This document shows, in pieces, positions 42,119-49,831 of a DNA stretch of 64,000 bases. Source of the DNA: Crenobacter cavernae (lineage in GTDB: Bacteria > Pseudomonadota > Gammaproteobacteria > Burkholderiales > Chromobacteriaceae); assembly GCF_003355495.1 (NCBI RefSeq), contig NZ_CP031337.1, forward strand, positions 1,493,001-1,557,000. The letters are read 5' to 3'. Position numbers and translations under genes: made by a program. Below the pieces are notes generated by a model. The model was not told the DNA's origin, made no database searches, and worked only from the letters and a program-made list of their open reading frames with translations. Position 1 is the first letter of the stretch. Every line of letters begins with the position of its first letter.

Positions 42119-43438
42119 TTGTTTACATCGCGTAATGAAATCGCCAGCGCGGGTTGGCTGACGGTGCTGGCGGGCGTGTTTCTGGCGCTCTCTAATATCC
42201 CTCATACCGTCGCGTTCCGGTACTCGGCGCTGGCGGTTTTTCTGTTCGTCGTCTTCCGTTCCAGGCGCACGCTCGCGGACTTTGTCTACAAGAACCGGTT
42301 GCCGGTTGTGGCGTTTCTGTCGTTCGTGTGTTTCGGCCTGCTGCACTCGATCTTCCTGTCGGCGTGGCCCGAGGCCTCGCTGGGCGAGTTCAGGAGCCAG
42401 GTACTGGTCGGGGCGGGGTTCTTCCTTGCCGGAGGCACCGTGTTTACCCGGCGGCGCGAACTCTCGGTGGTCGACCTGATTGTGTGCGCGGTCGTCTCCG
42501 TGGCTGCATTGGAGCTGTTCTACGCGCTCTACCACTATTACACGAGCGGTACCTTGCCCTATATGGTCACGGCGACGACCGAGACCAAGCTCGAGTACAC
42601 CTTCTTCGTCAATCTGGGGTTGACGGTACTCGGCGTGAGTCTGGTCGTAGGCAACTGGCTCGGCTTCGGCCGCCTGTGCCGCTGGCCGGCCTGGGCACAG
42701 TGCATCGCTTTTCTGCTGCTGATCACGACCAGCCTGTGGGCGGGCGCGCGCAACGGCCTGATTGGGATGGTCTATCTGTTCGGCTCGCTGCTGGCCGTTT
42801 ACGTGCTGGTGGGTATCAAGAACAAGCAGGCGATCAAAGCGATCCTTGCGGGCGCGGTGGTGGTCATGACGCTCAGCGGGATGGTGTCTTATGCAGTAGA
42901 GAAAGACGCCCGCTGGCAGCGCTTCTGGGGGTCGGCCGAGGCCGGCTTCAATTACCAGGACAGCAAGGGTTGGTTCCGGCGTGACGTTTACCCACTGCTC
43001 GGGGATGGTCAGCCTGTCGATGGCTCTGCCTACGAGCGGATCGCCTGGATCAGCAAGGGGTCCGACCTGATCCTGCATAACCCGCTGGGTTTCGGTTACG
43101 CGCGGGACGCGTTCGGCCGTGCGCTGAAACAGGAATATCGCGATTCGGTCGTAGCGCATAGCCATAGCGGTTTCATCGATCTCGGGGTCGGCCTCGGCTG
43201 GGGTGGGCTCATTCTCTGGCTGGTGTTCCTCGGCGGCCTGGTCTGGCGTGGACTCACCGCCTTTTTCCGTCATCGCGAGCCGCTCGGCCTAGTGCTGGCG
43301 CTGCTGGCGACGGGCTATTTCGGGCGGATGCTGATCGAGAGCGTCAACAAGGATCACATGCTGCATATCTTTCTTTTCCTGGTCGCAGCGGTGATGGCCG
43401 AGCTGACCCGAAGAGTAGGGGAGCGGTCTTCGGCCTGA
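42119..43438 (+). CDS. O-antigen ligase/polymerase-like membrane protein (WaaL/Wzy_C family)
   Basis: 439 residues, about 10-12 membrane segments. The periplasmic Wzy_C loop shows ERIAWISKGSDLILHNPLGFG and AHSHSGFIDLGVGLGWGGLI, whose SHSGF His is typical of ligases. It should join a polymer or single sugar unit to lipid A-core (WaaL), or, less likely, act as a pilin glycan ligase. Starts at TTG 42119 with AAGGAAG seven bases upstream. It is the last gene of the LPS cluster; a G9 run lies 25 bases past the stop. Confidence 0.8.
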   Translation: MFTSRNEIASAGWLTVLAGVFLALSNIPHTVAFRYSALAVFLFVVFRSRRTLADFVYKNRLPVVAFLSFVCFGLLHSIFLSAWPEASLGEFRSQVLVGAGFFLAGGTVFTRRRELSVVDLIVCAVVSVAALELFYALYHYYTSGTLPYMVTATTETKLEYTFFVNLGLTVLGVSLVVGNWLGFGRLCRWPAWAQCIAFLLLITTSLWAGARNGLIGMVYLFGSLLAVYVLVGIKNKQAIKAILAGAVVVMTLSGMVSYAVEKDARWQRFWGSAEAGFNYQDSKGWFRRDVYPLLGDGQPVDGSAYERIAWISKGSDLILHNPLGFGYARDAFGRALKQEYRDSVVAHSHSGFIDLGVGLGWGGLILWLVFLGGLVWRGLTAFFRHREPLGLVLALLATGYFGRMLIESVNKDHMLHIFLFLVAAVMAELTRRVGERSSA

Positions 43439-43462
43439 GGGGCATCGGGGGGTTAGCCGGCT

Positions 43463-43471
43463 GGGGGGGGG
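43463..43471 (+). repeat. Nine-base poly-G tract downstream of the ligase gene
   Basis: G9 between the ligase stop and the next terminator, outside any coding region I support. Confidence 0.6.
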
Positions 43472-43562
43472 CAGCGTCCCATATCAGGAGTAGGTGCCTG
43501 TCCGTGTTTCTTATCGCCGCGCGTGAGGTTTCAGCCTATCGCAAGCTTGCACGACGGACTCG

Positions 43563-43602
43563 GAAAAGCTCGGCCAACCCTCTCAATGGGTTGGCCGAGC
43601 TT
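43563..43602. terminator. Motif-pair terminator, two exact 12-mers (43568-43579, 43589-43600)
   Basis: AAAAGCTCGGCCAACC, loop CTCTCAATG, GGTTGGCCGAGCTT. About 125 bases after the ligase stop; a separate terminator for the minus-strand gene follows. Confidence 0.8.
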
Positions 43603-43632
43603 GAATTTGGGGCGGCATGCCACGCAGGCCAT

Positions 43633-43660
43633 AAAAAAGGGCCACTGGGGTGGTGGCCCT
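43633..43660 (-). terminator. Terminator of the FimV-like gene
   Basis: On the minus strand AGGGCCACCACCCCAGTGGCCC then T6: a clear G+C stem plus U run, 33 bases past the stop. Confidence 0.9.
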
Positions 43661-43692
43661 CGACGTTTGTGGAGATTTACGTGGCAACGGAC

Positions 43693-44082
43693 TCAGGCGT
43701 GCGCCTGCTGGTATAGCGGGTTGGCAGGGTCGAGTTCGCGACCGGTCTGTTGGATGGTGTGCCACAGGCTGCGGTCCTGCAGCTTGGGGCTGACCTGCGC
43801 CGCCAGCCCGGAATAGGCTTGGGCGTTGCGCTGGTGAGAATAGGCACGCAGCAGGGTGATCTGCGCGTCCAGATTGTCGGGCTCGTCGGTTAGCGTGTCG
43901 CGAAGCACGCGGATCGCTTCATCGACGCGGCCGTAGGCCAGGAAGACCTCGGCCTCGCCGACCGGGTCGATGCCGCGGGCGCGAGGTTTGACGTAGCGGG
44001 CCGTTTTCCAGGTGCGGCGTGCGGTGAAGTAGATCACCATCAGCAAGAAGCTGCAGCCGAAGGCGGCAAAGAAAATGCTCAT
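43693..44082 (-). CDS. Single-helix anchored protein with FimV-like C-terminal TPR domain
   Basis: 129 residues starting MSIFFAAFGCSFLLMVIYFT, a transmembrane segment, then a basic patch and a TPR-type domain: GEAEVFLAYGRVDEAIRVLR, DEPDNLDAQITLLRAYSHQR, ending in GRELDPANPLYQQ. This resembles the C-terminal domain of FimV, a scaffold that helps assemble the type IV pilus secretin, which fits the pilMNOPQ genes two genes away; the exact role is inferred. ATG 44082 is preferred since GGGAG lies six bases upstream. That site is inside one arm of a perfect 15-bp hairpin. Confidence 0.72.
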   Translation of the reverse strand: MSIFFAAFGCSFLLMVIYFTARRTWKTARYVKPRARGIDPVGEAEVFLAYGRVDEAIRVLRDTLTDEPDNLDAQITLLRAYSHQRNAQAYSGLAAQVSPKLQDRSLWHTIQQTGRELDPANPLYQQAHA

Positions 44083-44088
44083 TCCCCA

Positions 44089-44128
44089 CTCCCAATAATC
44101 GTTTTGTTGTAGCAACGATTATTGGGAG
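44089..44128 (-). promoter_or_regulatory. Perfect 15-bp hairpin covering the ribosome binding site of the FimV-like gene
   Basis: CTCCCAATAATCGTT (44089-44103) and AACGATTATTGGGAG (44114-44128) are perfect inverted repeats around a 10-base loop. In the minus-strand mRNA the arm nearest the start codon contains the GGGAG Shine-Dalgarno, so folding would hide it. Confidence 0.7.
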
Positions 44129-44269
44129 AGCGAGGACCGGCGACAATCCGTAAAAATGCGTAATTTCCCTAGGGAAAGGGGAGAAAATCCATGCCTGCGA
44201 CATTGAGTATGCGGGATGGGAGCCAATAGACACTCCGGACCGGGGCGGTGTCGCAGGAAAAGGGTCAGG

Positions 44270-45364
44270 TCAGGCGGCGCGCTGGATGTAAGGGCCGGTC
44301 AGGACGCGTTCGAGTGCAGCGGCATCGACGCCATCGACGATGGCGGCTTCTCCCAGGCGCTTGAGCAGCACGAAGCGCAGCTTGCCGGACTCGACCTTCT
44401 TGTCGTGGCTCATGTGCTCGAGCCAGGCTTCCAGCCCCAGATCGGGGGCCTGCGTCGGCAGGCCGGCCGCGCCGATCAGATGTACGGCTCGTTGCAAGGC
44501 TGCCTCATCGATCCAGCCGAGTTCATGTGACAAGGCCGCGGCGAGCACCATGCCGGCGCCCACCGCTTCGCCGTGCAGCCAGGTGCCGAAGCCGAGACCG
44601 GCCTCGATCGCGTGGCCGAAGGTGTGGCCGAGGTTGAGCAGCGCGCGTACGCCGGTTTCTTTTTCGTCCTGCACAACGATATCCGCCTTCATCTCGCATG
44701 AGCGGCGTACCGCGTAGGCGAGCGCGTCGTAGTCGCGCGCCCTCAGCGCGGCCATATTGTCTTCCAGCCAGGTAAGGAAGTCGACGTCGCCCAAGAGACC
44801 GTATTTGATGACCTCGGCCAACCCTGCGGAGAGTTCTCGCTGCGGCAGCGTGTCGAGCAGGGTCATGTCGGCGATCACCGCGCGCGGCTGGTAGAACGCG
44901 CCGATCATGTTCTTGCCCTTGGGGTGGTTGATCGCGGTCTTGCCGCCGACCGACGAATCCACCTGAGCCAAGAGCGTGGTCGGCACCTGGATGAACGGCG
45001 CGCCACGCTGATAACAGGCGGCGGCGAAGCCGGTCATGTCGCCGATCACGCCGCCGCCGAGCGCGATCAGCGTGGTCTTGCGCTCGGCGCGCGCGGACAG
45101 CAGTGCGTCGAAGATCAGGTTGAGCGTGTCCCAGGTCTTGTAGGCCTCACCGTCGGGCAGCACGATGGGCAGCACCGATACACCGGCCTCTTCGAGGCTG
45201 TTTTGCAGGCGTTCGAGATAGAGCGGAGCAACGGTGGTGTTGGTGACGATCGCGACCTTGCGCTGCGGCAGGTGGGGCAGGATCAGTTGGGCATCGTCGA
45301 GCAGACCGCGGCCGATGTGGATCGGGTAGCGGGTATCGGGCAGGCAAAGATCGAGGGTAATCAT
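44270..45364 (-). CDS. aroB: 3-Dehydroquinate synthase
   Basis: 364 residues. Converts DAHP to 3-dehydroquinate in the shikimate pathway with NAD+ and Zn2+. Motifs: PDGEAYKTWDTLNLIFDALL, ALGGGVIGDMTGFAAACY (nucleotide loop), QVPTTLLAQVDSSVGGKTAINH, and the metal-binding His in LNLGHTFGHAIEAG. Follows aroK by six bases, the usual arrangement downstream of pilQ in Neisseriales and Pseudomonas. Confidence 0.95.
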   Translation of the reverse strand: MITLDLCLPDTRYPIHIGRGLLDDAQLILPHLPQRKVAIVTNTTVAPLYLERLQNSLEEAGVSVLPIVLPDGEAYKTWDTLNLIFDALLSARAERKTTLIALGGGVIGDMTGFAAACYQRGAPFIQVPTTLLAQVDSSVGGKTAINHPKGKNMIGAFYQPRAVIADMTLLDTLPQRELSAGLAEVIKYGLLGDVDFLTWLEDNMAALRARDYDALAYAVRRSCEMKADIVVQDEKETGVRALLNLGHTFGHAIEAGLGFGTWLHGEAVGAGMVLAAALSHELGWIDEAALQRAVHLIGAAGLPTQAPDLGLEAWLEHMSHDKKVESGKLRFVLLKRLGEAAIVDGVDAAALERVLTGPYIQRAA

Positions 45365-45370
45365 GAGGGC

Positions 45371-45907
45371 TTATCCGGCACGGCCGTTCAGGTGAGCGGC
45401 CAGCGCGTGTTCGAGGTCGATAATCAGCTGGTTGACGTTCTGCTGCGAGGTGTCGATCACCAGGTCGGCGACCTCGTTGTAGAGCGGGTCGCGCTCGCTG
45501 AACAAGGCTTCGAGCTTGGCGCGAGGGTCGGCGGTCTGCAGCAGCGGGCGGCTCTTGTCGTGCAGGGTGCGCGCGAGCAGGTCGTCGATAGGGGCGCGCA
45601 GGTAGATGACCGTGCCGTGGCGGCGCAACAACTGGCGGTTTTCCGGGCGCAGCACGGCGCCGCCGCCGGTGGCCAGCACGATGTCGTTGAGCTTGACCAG
45701 GTCGCCGATCACCGAGGTCTCGCGGTCGCGGAAACGCTCCTCGCCTTCGATCTCGAAGATGGTTGCGACCCGCACGCCGGTACGCGCTTCGATCTCGTGG
45801 TCGGAATCGTAGAAGGTCTTGCCCGCGCGCCGCGCGAGGGCTCGGCCAACCGTGGTCTTGCCGGCGCCCATCAGCCCGACCAGAAAGAAATTGCCTGCCA
45901 GTTTCAT
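45371..45907 (-). CDS. aroK: Shikimate kinase
   Basis: 178 residues starting MKLAGNFFLVGLMGAGKTT. Phosphorylates shikimate. P-loop GLMGAGKTTVGRALA, the FYDSDHEIEARTGV region and RDRETSVIGDLV binding shikimate are present. ATG 45907 is the family-like start; ATG 45916 and TTG 45925 are in frame and none has a strong Shine-Dalgarno. An exact 12-mer lies in the P-loop helix (TTVGRA) at 45840-45851. 54 bases after pilQ. Confidence 0.92.
   Translation of the reverse strand: MKLAGNFFLVGLMGAGKTTVGRALARRAGKTFYDSDHEIEARTGVRVATIFEIEGEERFRDRETSVIGDLVKLNDIVLATGGGAVLRPENRQLLRRHGTVIYLRAPIDDLLARTLHDKSRPLLQTADPRAKLEALFSERDPLYNEVADLVIDTSQQNVNQLIIDLEHALAAHLNGRAG
45840..45851 (-). repeat. Uptake-like 12-mer in aroK, over conserved P-loop codons
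   Basis: The minus strand reads ACGGTTGGCCGAGCC, coding Thr-Val-Gly-Arg-Ala. Unlike linker copies, this one overlaps a conserved motif and so may be partly coincidental. Confidence 0.7.
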
Positions 45908-45961
45908 GGCAGGCATTGTACCCAACTTGGCTGGGCTGGTGTGAGCGGCGAGCCGACAGCG

Positions 45962-48112
45962 TCAGCGGGTGGAGGCGAGCGAACTCAGATTGTCGACCGT
46001 CTTGGGGGTGATGAAGACCAAGAGTTCGCGACGGTTCTTGCGCGCCTGCTTGTTCTTGAACAGGTAGCCGAGCACGGGGATGTCGCCGAGCAGGGGAACC
46101 TTGTTCTCGCCCTCGCTCTCGTCCTGCACGTAGATGCCACCGATGACCACGGTGCCGCCGTTCTCGACCAGCACCTGCGTCTGGATCTTCTTGGTCGAGA
46201 TCGCCGGAATCAGCGTGGAACCGAAAATCGGCGCGTCCTTGTTCACCTGCAGATCCATGATGATGTTGCCGTCCGGCGTAATCTGCGGCTTCACCTTGAG
46301 ACTCAGTACCGCCTTCTTGAACGAGATGCTGGTGGCGCCGCTCGATGTCGCTTCCTGATACGGAATCTCGGTGCCTTCCTCGATCGTCGCCTCGGTGCGG
46401 TCGGACGTCATCACGCGCGGGCTGGAGATGACCTTGCCCTTGTCCTCGGCCTGCATCGCAGAAAGTTCCAGTCCCAGTATGCCGCCGGCGGCTTGGGTCA
46501 AGATGGCGATCGTGCTGGCGTTGGCAACCCTGGCGGGAAGGTTCACGTTGTTGCCCAAGGTAAACGGGTCGCTTTTATCGTTGACGATGTTGCTGACGAG
46601 GGTATTGCGATTGGTAATGGCAGTATCTACGGTATTGGCAATGCTGGTGTTGAGTTTGACTTTTGCAAAGCCCAGTTTGACGCCCAAGTCGCGCTGGAAA
46701 TTATCCGACGCCTCGACAATGCGCGCTTCGATCAGCACCTGTTTTTGTTGCACGTCCAGCTGGTCGACGAGGCTGCGCACCTTCTCGATCACCGTCGGCG
46801 TGTCGTTGATGATGAGGGTGTTGGTCTTCGGGTCGAGCAGCGCGCTGCCGCGGTCGGTCAGCAGCGTCTGGCGGCGGCCGTTGCTGCCGGTGGTGCTGTC
46901 CATGTCGAGCACCTGCTTGAATTCCTCGACGCTCTTGTAGCGCAGCACGAAGGTTTCCGAGCGGATCGGTTCCAGGACTTCCAGCTGCTTGCGTGCCTCG
47001 AGGATCTGCTTGTCGCGGTCGAGCAGTTCCTGGCGCGGCGCGATGTTGATCACGTTGCCGTTGCGGCGCATGTCGAGGCCCTTGGCCTGCATGATCAGGT
47101 CGAGCGCCTGGTCCCACGGCACGTCTTTCAGCCTGAGCGTGATCGAGCCGCTGACCGAGTCGCTGGTGATGATGTTGAGGCCGGTGAATTCGGCGATCAC
47201 CTGCAGCACGGTGCGCACGTCGATGTTCTGGAAGTTGAGCGACAGCTTGTCGCCCTTGTACACCGGCTTGCCGAGCCCGTCGGGGGTCTTGGCGGCGGCG
47301 GCCTGCTCCTGCGTGAGGCGTTTGACCTCGATCACCAGCTTGCGGTCGGTCTGGTAGGAGGCGAAGTCCCAGTCGCCGGCCGGTTCGATCACGATCTTGC
47401 CGTCGCGGCCCTGGTTGAAGGCGTCGATCCTGCGCACCGGCGTCGCGAAGTCGCCGACGTCGAGCTTGCGCTGCTGGCTGCGCGGCAGCGGCAGGTCCGG
47501 CAATTCGACCACCACGGTGTTGCGCACGCGCTTGACGTCGGCCGAGGTGCCGCTGCTGGGCAGCAGGATCTCGATGCGCCCCTCGCCGTTCGCGCCGCGG
47601 CGGAAGTCGACCGCGATGTCGCTGCCCGGCGCGGCGGCTTGTGGCGCGGACGGCGTGGCCGCCGCCACCTTGGCCGAGGGGGCGGGGCGGCTGCGCTGTT
47701 CGACCGGGGGCGCGGCCTGGGCGGTGTTGACCGGGTCGCTGTTGAGGCGAATGGACAGCTTGTTGCCGCTGACTTGTGCGCTGTAAGCGGCGTTGCGCGT
47801 CAGGCTGAGGACGAGGCGAGTCCGCGAGCCGGCCTGCACCGCGGCGGCCGAGCGGACCAACGGGTTGTCGAGGTCGAGCACCGGCTTGGCCAGTTTCACT
47901 TCGGTGGCGGCGAAGTCGAACGCGATGCGCGGCGGGTTGGACATCGCGAAGCTGTTGGGCGTGGGGGCGGGGCCGTCGAAGCTGACCTGCAGCACATGCT
48001 CGGTGCCGCTGGCCCGGGAGACGCTGATGTCGGTGATCGCCGCCGCCTGGCTGAACGTGTAGGCGAGCGACAGGCCGACGCCGGAAAGCAGTTTGATTGT
48101 GGATTTTTTCAT
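45962..48112 (-). CDS. pilQ: Type IV pilus secretin PilQ
   Basis: 716 residues with a signal peptide (MKKSTIKLLSGVGLSLAYTFSQA). Two AMIN-type beta domains (about 28-300), an STN/N-domain (LSLNFQNIDVRTVLQVIAEF), an N1 domain, and the C-terminal secretin barrel (VPLLGDIPVLGYLFKNKQAR near the end). Forms the outer-membrane channel for the pilus and for DNA uptake. ATG 48112 overlaps the pilP stop by one base, with AAGGGCAG upstream. Last of the pilMNOPQ operon. No exact 12-mer lies inside pilMNOPQ. Confidence 0.95.
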   Translation of the reverse strand: MKKSTIKLLSGVGLSLAYTFSQAAAITDISVSRASGTEHVLQVSFDGPAPTPNSFAMSNPPRIAFDFAATEVKLAKPVLDLDNPLVRSAAAVQAGSRTRLVLSLTRNAAYSAQVSGNKLSIRLNSDPVNTAQAAPPVEQRSRPAPSAKVAAATPSAPQAAAPGSDIAVDFRRGANGEGRIEILLPSSGTSADVKRVRNTVVVELPDLPLPRSQQRKLDVGDFATPVRRIDAFNQGRDGKIVIEPAGDWDFASYQTDRKLVIEVKRLTQEQAAAAKTPDGLGKPVYKGDKLSLNFQNIDVRTVLQVIAEFTGLNIITSDSVSGSITLRLKDVPWDQALDLIMQAKGLDMRRNGNVINIAPRQELLDRDKQILEARKQLEVLEPIRSETFVLRYKSVEEFKQVLDMDSTTGSNGRRQTLLTDRGSALLDPKTNTLIINDTPTVIEKVRSLVDQLDVQQKQVLIEARIVEASDNFQRDLGVKLGFAKVKLNTSIANTVDTAITNRNTLVSNIVNDKSDPFTLGNNVNLPARVANASTIAILTQAAGGILGLELSAMQAEDKGKVISSPRVMTSDRTEATIEEGTEIPYQEATSSGATSISFKKAVLSLKVKPQITPDGNIIMDLQVNKDAPIFGSTLIPAISTKKIQTQVLVENGGTVVIGGIYVQDESEGENKVPLLGDIPVLGYLFKNKQARKNRRELLVFITPKTVDNLSSLASTR

Positions 48113-48639
48113 TATTTCTGCCCTTGTTCTTCGAGGTACAGGCTGGTGCTGCGCTGGACCCATTCTCCGTTGAGGTCCTCGACAGTTTCGCTCAATTGGA
48201 CTTCGGTCTCGGCGACCTTCTTCACCTGGCCGAAGTTCGGCCCCATGAAGTTGCCCGGTGCGACGCGGTAGACGGTGTTGTCCGGCGTCTGGATCAGGCC
48301 GTAGTTAATGCCGCTGCGCTTGAGCGTGCCCACCAGCTTGAGCTTGTCCAGGTCGAAGTTTTCGAGCGCCTCGCGTGCGCGGTTGAAGTCGGGCGCGTTG
48401 GCGCTGTTCTGCCGCTTGGCGACCAACAGCTTCTGGTCGTCGAACGGGGTGAGCGCGTCGGCGTTGTCGTAGACCACCGGCTGATAGGGTTGCACCTGGG
48501 GCAGCGGGTCGACCTGGCCGGTCAGCCCTTGTCCCGCCTGTGCCATCCAGGCTTCCAGGTCCTCGTTGTCGCTGCTAGAACAGCCCGCGAGGGCGGCCAG
48601 CAGCGAGATCGCAAGCCATTTCTTCATGATGGTTTTCAT
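48112..48639 (-). CDS. pilP: Type IV pilus lipoprotein PilP
   Basis: 175 residues. Lipobox LAGC gives the lipidated Cys near residue 20; the C-terminal domain KLVGTLKRSGINYGLIQTPDNTVYRV is the conserved PilP fold that binds the PilQ periplasmic domains. Connects PilN/PilO to PilQ. ATG overlaps the pilO stop by four bases; an in-frame ATG lies four codons later. Confidence 0.92.
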   Translation of the reverse strand: MKTIMKKWLAISLLAALAGCSSSDNEDLEAWMAQAGQGLTGQVDPLPQVQPYQPVVYDNADALTPFDDQKLLVAKRQNSANAPDFNRAREALENFDLDKLKLVGTLKRSGINYGLIQTPDNTVYRVAPGNFMGPNFGQVKKVAETEVQLSETVEDLNGEWVQRSTSLYLEEQGQK

Positions 48640-49253
48640 TTTTGCGGAGGCGGCGTCTGGGCGGCGATTTCCTGCGGTTCGAGCGCCCGATAGGTTTTGG
48701 CGACGGCCTGCATGGCCAGGCGCTGGTCCTTGCCGGCGATCGGCGTGAGTACGACGTTGCCGATGGTCACGATGCGCGACAGCTGGCCGACGTCGCTGGC
48801 GAAGGCGGCCAGCTCGTTGTACGTGCCGGACAGGCGGATGTCGATCGGCACCTCGGCCATCTCGGGCGACTTGACCTCGGTGCCCGGACGGAACAGCTCG
48901 AACTGCAGGCCGCGTCCGATGCCCGCCTGGTTGATTTCGGTCAGCAGCGACTCCATCTCGGACTTGGTCGGCAGCTGTTTGATCAGCGCGCCGAACGACT
49001 GCTGGATCTCCTTGAGCTGAGCCTCGAGCGCCGACTGGTTGATCGCCTGACGCTTCTTGTCGACGAAGGTCTGTTTCAGCGTTTCTTCCTGGGTCTGGCC
49101 TTCCTTGAGCCGGTCGAGCTGGTCGCTCAATACCAGGTAGTAGCCGAGGAACAGCACGATCAGCGCGATGATGGCCAGCGCGCCGATCTGGGCCGGCAGC
49201 GGCCAGTTCGGCATGTCCTTGGGGTCGAGGTTGCGGAGGTCGTCGTACGTCAT
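48636..49253 (-). CDS. pilO: Type IV pilus inner-membrane protein PilO
   Basis: 205 residues: one membrane helix (LPAQIGALAIIALIVLFLGYYLVL, about residues 19-42), a coiled coil (QEETLKQTFVDKKRQAINQS), then the ferredoxin-like periplasmic domain (FELFRPGTEVKSPEMAEVPI, LSGTYNELAAFASDVGQLSRIV). Pairs with PilN in the alignment complex. Four-base overlap with pilN. Confidence 0.93.
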   Translation of the reverse strand: MTYDDLRNLDPKDMPNWPLPAQIGALAIIALIVLFLGYYLVLSDQLDRLKEGQTQEETLKQTFVDKKRQAINQSALEAQLKEIQQSFGALIKQLPTKSEMESLLTEINQAGIGRGLQFELFRPGTEVKSPEMAEVPIDIRLSGTYNELAAFASDVGQLSRIVTIGNVVLTPIAGKDQRLAMQAVAKTYRALEPQEIAAQTPPPQK

Positions 49254-49831
49254 GATGCCGCTCCCGGCGCCGCCGGCTGGGCCGGTGCCTGTTGCTGTTT
49301 GGTGCTGAGGTTGAGCGTGAATTCGCTGACGCGCTGGTTGTTGATCACGGCGGCTTTCACCTCGACCAGCACCGGCGCGTCGAACACCGTCGACCCGGCC
49401 AACGTGCGCATATAGTTGGACACGCGCGCGCCGGACAGCGCGTAGCCCGACAGCGCGAAGCCGTTGCCGTTCTGGCGGAAATCCTTCAGGTAGACGCCGT
49501 CCGGGGTCTGCTTGAGCAGCTGGTCGAAGAGGCGCGTCGCGTCGCCGCGGCTGAGCTGCAGCTTTTCGACCAGCTGTTTGCGCGCGAGCAGTGAGTCGCG
49601 CTCCTTTTTCAGCGATTCGATGCTGCGGATCTGCTCGTCGAGCTTGGCGATGGCCTGCTGCAGGTGTTCGTTGCGCGCGTTCTGGCGTTCGACGCGGCCG
49701 TCGAGCAGCAAGTAGGTCGCCATCACGATGGCCGCCGAGCCGACGAGCGCGGCGCCGAACAGCACCTGGAAGCGCAGCCGGTGGACCGCCTTTTTCTGTT
49801 CGCGGTGCGGCAGAAGGTTGATGCGGATCAT
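49250..49831 (-). CDS. pilN: Type IV pilus inner-membrane protein PilN
   Basis: 193 residues. The short N-terminal MIRINLLPHREQKK tail is the conserved PilM-binding segment (INLLP); then a membrane helix (FQVLFGAALVGSAAIVMATYLL) and a coiled-coil/periplasmic domain with FALSGYALSGARVSNYMRTL. ATG 49831 overlaps the pilM stop by one base. A longer upstream frame reads antisense-like residues inside pilM and is not used. Confidence 0.93.
   Translation of the reverse strand: MIRINLLPHREQKKAVHRLRFQVLFGAALVGSAAIVMATYLLLDGRVERQNARNEHLQQAIAKLDEQIRSIESLKKERDSLLARKQLVEKLQLSRGDATRLFDQLLKQTPDGVYLKDFRQNGNGFALSGYALSGARVSNYMRTLAGSTVFDAPVLVEVKAAVINNQRVSEFTLNLSTKQQQAPAQPAAPGAAS

Noticed and set aside
43504..43716. 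70-residue plus-strand frame after the ligase gene
   Set aside because: It reads straight through both terminators (43563-43602 and 43633-43660) and has no ribosome binding site.
44924..48271. 1115-residue open frame antisense to aroB, aroK, pilQ and pilP
   Set aside because: A by-product of high third-position GC opposite real genes; its translation is Arg/Val/Gln/Asp-rich with no domain, and the minus-strand genes are unmistakable.
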